Under the pieces are notes generated by a model, which saw only the letters and a list, made by a program, of their open reading frames with translations, was not told the origin of the DNA and did not search any database. Below are positions 7,263-8,527 of a stretch of DNA of 8,527 nucleotides, in pieces. The stretch is from Alkalimonas sp. (GTDB taxonomy: Bacteria; Pseudomonadota; Gammaproteobacteria; Enterobacterales; Alteromonadaceae): assembly GCA_007117525.1 (NCBI GenBank), contig SKGJ01000116.1, positions 1 through 8,527 of the forward strand, given 5' to 3'. The position numbers and the translations under genes were made by a program. The first letter of the stretch is position 1, and every line of letters begins with the position of its first letter.

Positions 7263-7289
7263 TCGGAAACGCCGCGCGGGCGTTTCCGA
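7263..7289. terminator. hairpin between convergent genes, possible bidirectional terminator
   Basis: Perfect 11-bp stem TCGGAAACGCC (7263-7273) / GGCGTTTCCGA (7279-7289) with a 5-nt GCGCG loop, in the 47-bp gap between the YjbH-like stop (+) and the pyruvyl transferase stop (-). Position and strength fit a terminator serving both genes, but neither side has a proper T-run, so it could also work by blocking read-through or protecting 3' ends. Confidence 0.6.
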
Positions 7290-7296
7290 AAGGGGT

Positions 7297-8502
7297 TTAT
7301 CTGAGTTGTTCCAGTAGCTGCTGCCACATTTGCTGGTTTTGTTGCAGCAGCTGATCCTTTCGTTCGCCTAGTGTGGCTACTGCGTCCGATTTCGGGCCGA
7401 GCAGCTGCTCGATGCTTTGACAGAGCTTATCTGCGGTCAGCTGCTCAATGCAGTAATCCTCCATGCCAAAATCCTGCATCATTTCACGGTACTTATGGCT
7501 CCAACTGGTCGCTATGCAAGGGACACCCTGGCTCAGCGCATTGATGGCACCATGGAAGCGGGAGCTGACCACCAGGCTAGCAGCGCCAATGCAGGCTTTT
7601 ACCTGCAAAGGATCCGCCAGCTCCACCACTTCAGTATCGGGGACTCTGGCCTGGATATGCTGACACAAGGCGGCATCTTCCTTACCTTCATGGTTCACCA
7701 GCTTTACCTGCATGCCACGCTGTTGCAGCAGGGTGGCTGCTGCGACAAAGGCATTGAGGTAATCGTCTTTCAATTGGCCAGCGTCGGCGTGATGGTAGGG
7801 AGAAATGACCTTGTTGTTGGGGATCAGGGCCGCATAGGGCTGGTCGACTGCTGGCAAGCTGGCTGGCTTTAGGCCAATGGTAAAGTCCGGACACTGAATG
7901 ACATGAGCTGGCAACGGCGACAGGCAGCTTTCCAGGTGTTGTTTCGATACCGCATCGCGGACAAAAATAAGCCGGGCATGCTGAATAATTTGCCGCATCG
8001 CGGCTTTGCTGGCTTCACTTTTAAAAGGGCCGAACGCCTGAGGCATAAAAATAAAGGGCTTACCGGCCTTGGCGAAGCGTTCAACTTCTCGGGCGGTATT
8101 TTGCAAAAATTGCAGCGGCCATTGGTCGCCGTATGCAAAACCACTGGCTTCCAGTACCGCATCCACTTGCTGCTCGGTCACCATGCCGTAGCGATTGAAC
8201 AAGCGAATGATTGGCGATGGCAGCCGGCCAATCCAGTGCGTTAAATCCAGGCCTTTGCGGCGAAAGGACAATTTCTGCCAGGCACCCAGCCGGGCACGCT
8301 CCGGGTAGGGCAGGTTGGGGCCGGGGGAGAGCACCAGCTCGGTCTGTGGCAGTGCACGGAGTCCACAGCCAGCCGGAGCGCTGCAGCAAGGCTTTGGCCT
8401 AGTTAAACCGGACAAATCGCCAGGAAAATCCCGGCCAGGGTCGCTCACTGCCGGGCCAGGGTTGTTGTTTCTTGCGGTACAACAGGTACTGGCTGACACC
8501 AA
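7297..8502 (-). CDS. polysaccharide pyruvyl transferase family protein, 5' end apparently disrupted
   Basis: Family enzymes (CsaB/WcaK type) transfer pyruvate from phosphoenolpyruvate to form ketals on glycans. Convincing homologous sequence begins near ALPQTELVLSPGPNLPYPERA (first codon about 8355) and runs to the TAA at 7299-7297: ARLGAWQKLSFRRKGLDL, VDAVLEASGFAYGDQW, FIFMPQAFGPF, RDAVSKQHL, PDFTIGL, ALIPNNKV, and the active-site region SSRFHGAINALSQGVPCIATSW with the conserved His (residue 317 counted from 8502). Upstream of 8355 the frame stays open back to a TTG at 8502, but those 49 or so residues are Pro/Cys/Gly/Arg-rich, do not look like the expected Rossmann strand with an N-K-G-A-E type motif, and overlap another gene's end in a different frame. 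No Met occurs until 8184, inside the conserved body. I infer a frameshift or small deletion near the 5' end, or a sequencing error. The coordinates are those of the open frame; the true start is unresolved. Confidence 0.8.
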   Translation of the reverse strand: MVSASTCCTARNNNPGPAVSDPGRDFPGDLSGLTRPKPCCSAPAGCGLRALPQTELVLSPGPNLPYPERARLGAWQKLSFRRKGLDLTHWIGRLPSPIIRLFNRYGMVTEQQVDAVLEASGFAYGDQWPLQFLQNTAREVERFAKAGKPFIFMPQAFGPFKSEASKAAMRQIIQHARLIFVRDAVSKQHLESCLSPLPAHVIQCPDFTIGLKPASLPAVDQPYAALIPNNKVISPYHHADAGQLKDDYLNAFVAAATLLQQRGMQVKLVNHEGKEDAALCQHIQARVPDTEVVELADPLQVKACIGAASLVVSSRFHGAINALSQGVPCIATSWSHKYREMMQDFGMEDYCIEQLTADKLCQSIEQLLGPKSDAVATLGERKDQLLQQNQQMWQQLLEQLR

Positions 8503-8527
8503 CCAGGAAAAATTCCAACGCGGTCAG
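8399..8527 (-). CDS. C-terminal end of a probable membrane protein (cut by window edge)
   Basis: On the - strand an open frame enters from the right edge and ends at TAG (8401-8399), giving 42 residues. A hydrophobic segment, LTALEFFLVGVSQYLLY, is followed by a basic RKK cluster and a short Trp/Pro-rich tail. This pattern fits the last transmembrane helix of an integral membrane protein, plausible in a polysaccharide locus (a flippase, polymerase or similar), but 42 residues do not identify a family. The tail may be altered by the same event that damaged the start of the pyruvyl transferase just downstream. Confidence 0.45.
   Translation of the reverse strand: MTALEFFLVGVSQYLLYRKKQQPWPGSERPWPGFSWRFVRFN
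8431..8462. repeat. short imperfect direct repeat at the gene junction
   Basis: CCGGCCAGGGT (8431-8441) recurs as CCGGGCCAGGGT (8451-8462), differing by one inserted G, with starts 20 bp apart. It lies in the disputed zone between the membrane-protein fragment and the pyruvyl transferase. Short repeats like this can mediate slippage or deletion, which may relate to the frame disruption, though it may be chance. Confidence 0.4.

Noticed and set aside
7417..7872. 151-codon open frame on the + strand within the pyruvyl transferase gene
   Set aside because: The opposite strand encodes clear pyruvyl transferase motifs through this whole stretch, so this frame is a shadow.
8081..8389. 102-codon open frame on the - strand overlapping the start of the pyruvyl transferase
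   Set aside because: From about 8355 leftwards the other frame holds conserved family sequence. Only its first few residues (ALLQ region) may be a remnant of the displaced N-terminus, so it is not a separate gene.

Overview
The window looks like part of an exopolysaccharide/capsule locus from a gammaproteobacterium of moderate GC content. The arrangement of a membrane-bound nucleotide-sugar dehydratase beside a GfcABCD/YjbEFGH-type cassette, and the protein sequences themselves, suggest an Alteromonadales-like or Rheinheimera/Alishewanella-like host. The genus is an inference from recall and is not proven by the sequence.

Layout, left to right. (1) Positions 1-1100, + strand: a PLP-dependent DegT/DnrJ/EryC1/StrS sugar aminotransferase, cut at its 5' end by the window edge. 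(2) 1176-3146, +: a full-length WbpM/PglF/FlaA1-type membrane-anchored UDP-HexNAc 4,6-dehydratase. (3) 3260-3607, +: a small secreted Thr-rich protein in the GfcA/YjbE position, followed at once by a strong intrinsic terminator (3620-3648). (4) 3673-4377, 4374-5132 and 5129-7249, +: a lipoprotein (GfcB/YjbF), a periplasmic protein (GfcC/YjbG) and a large outer-membrane beta-barrel protein (GfcD/YjbH), joined by two ATGA stop/start overlaps. (5) 7263-7289: a perfect 11-bp hairpin between convergent genes. (6) 8502-7297, - strand: a polysaccharide pyruvyl transferase with an intact body and C-terminus but an apparently disrupted N-terminus. (7) Right edge, - strand: the last 42 codons of a probable membrane protein.

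How they fit together (inference from families): the dehydratase makes a UDP-4-keto-6-deoxy-HexNAc and the neighbouring aminotransferase can convert a 4-keto sugar to a 4-amino sugar, supplying a building block for surface glycan. The GfcABCD/YjbEFGH-like proteins sit in the periplasm and outer membrane and are associated with exopolysaccharide or group 4 capsule secretion. The pyruvyl transferase would decorate a glycan with pyruvate ketals if functional.

The most notable points are the terminator inside the gfc/yjb cassette (with high-expression-type codon use in the small first gene), the divergent GfcA-like protein with a Cys pair, and the broken 5' end of the pyruvyl transferase. No mobile element, CRISPR, tRNA or rRNA was seen. 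No gap between genes exceeds 120 bases. I do not see a wholly new system here; it is a recognisable polysaccharide locus with some odd details.
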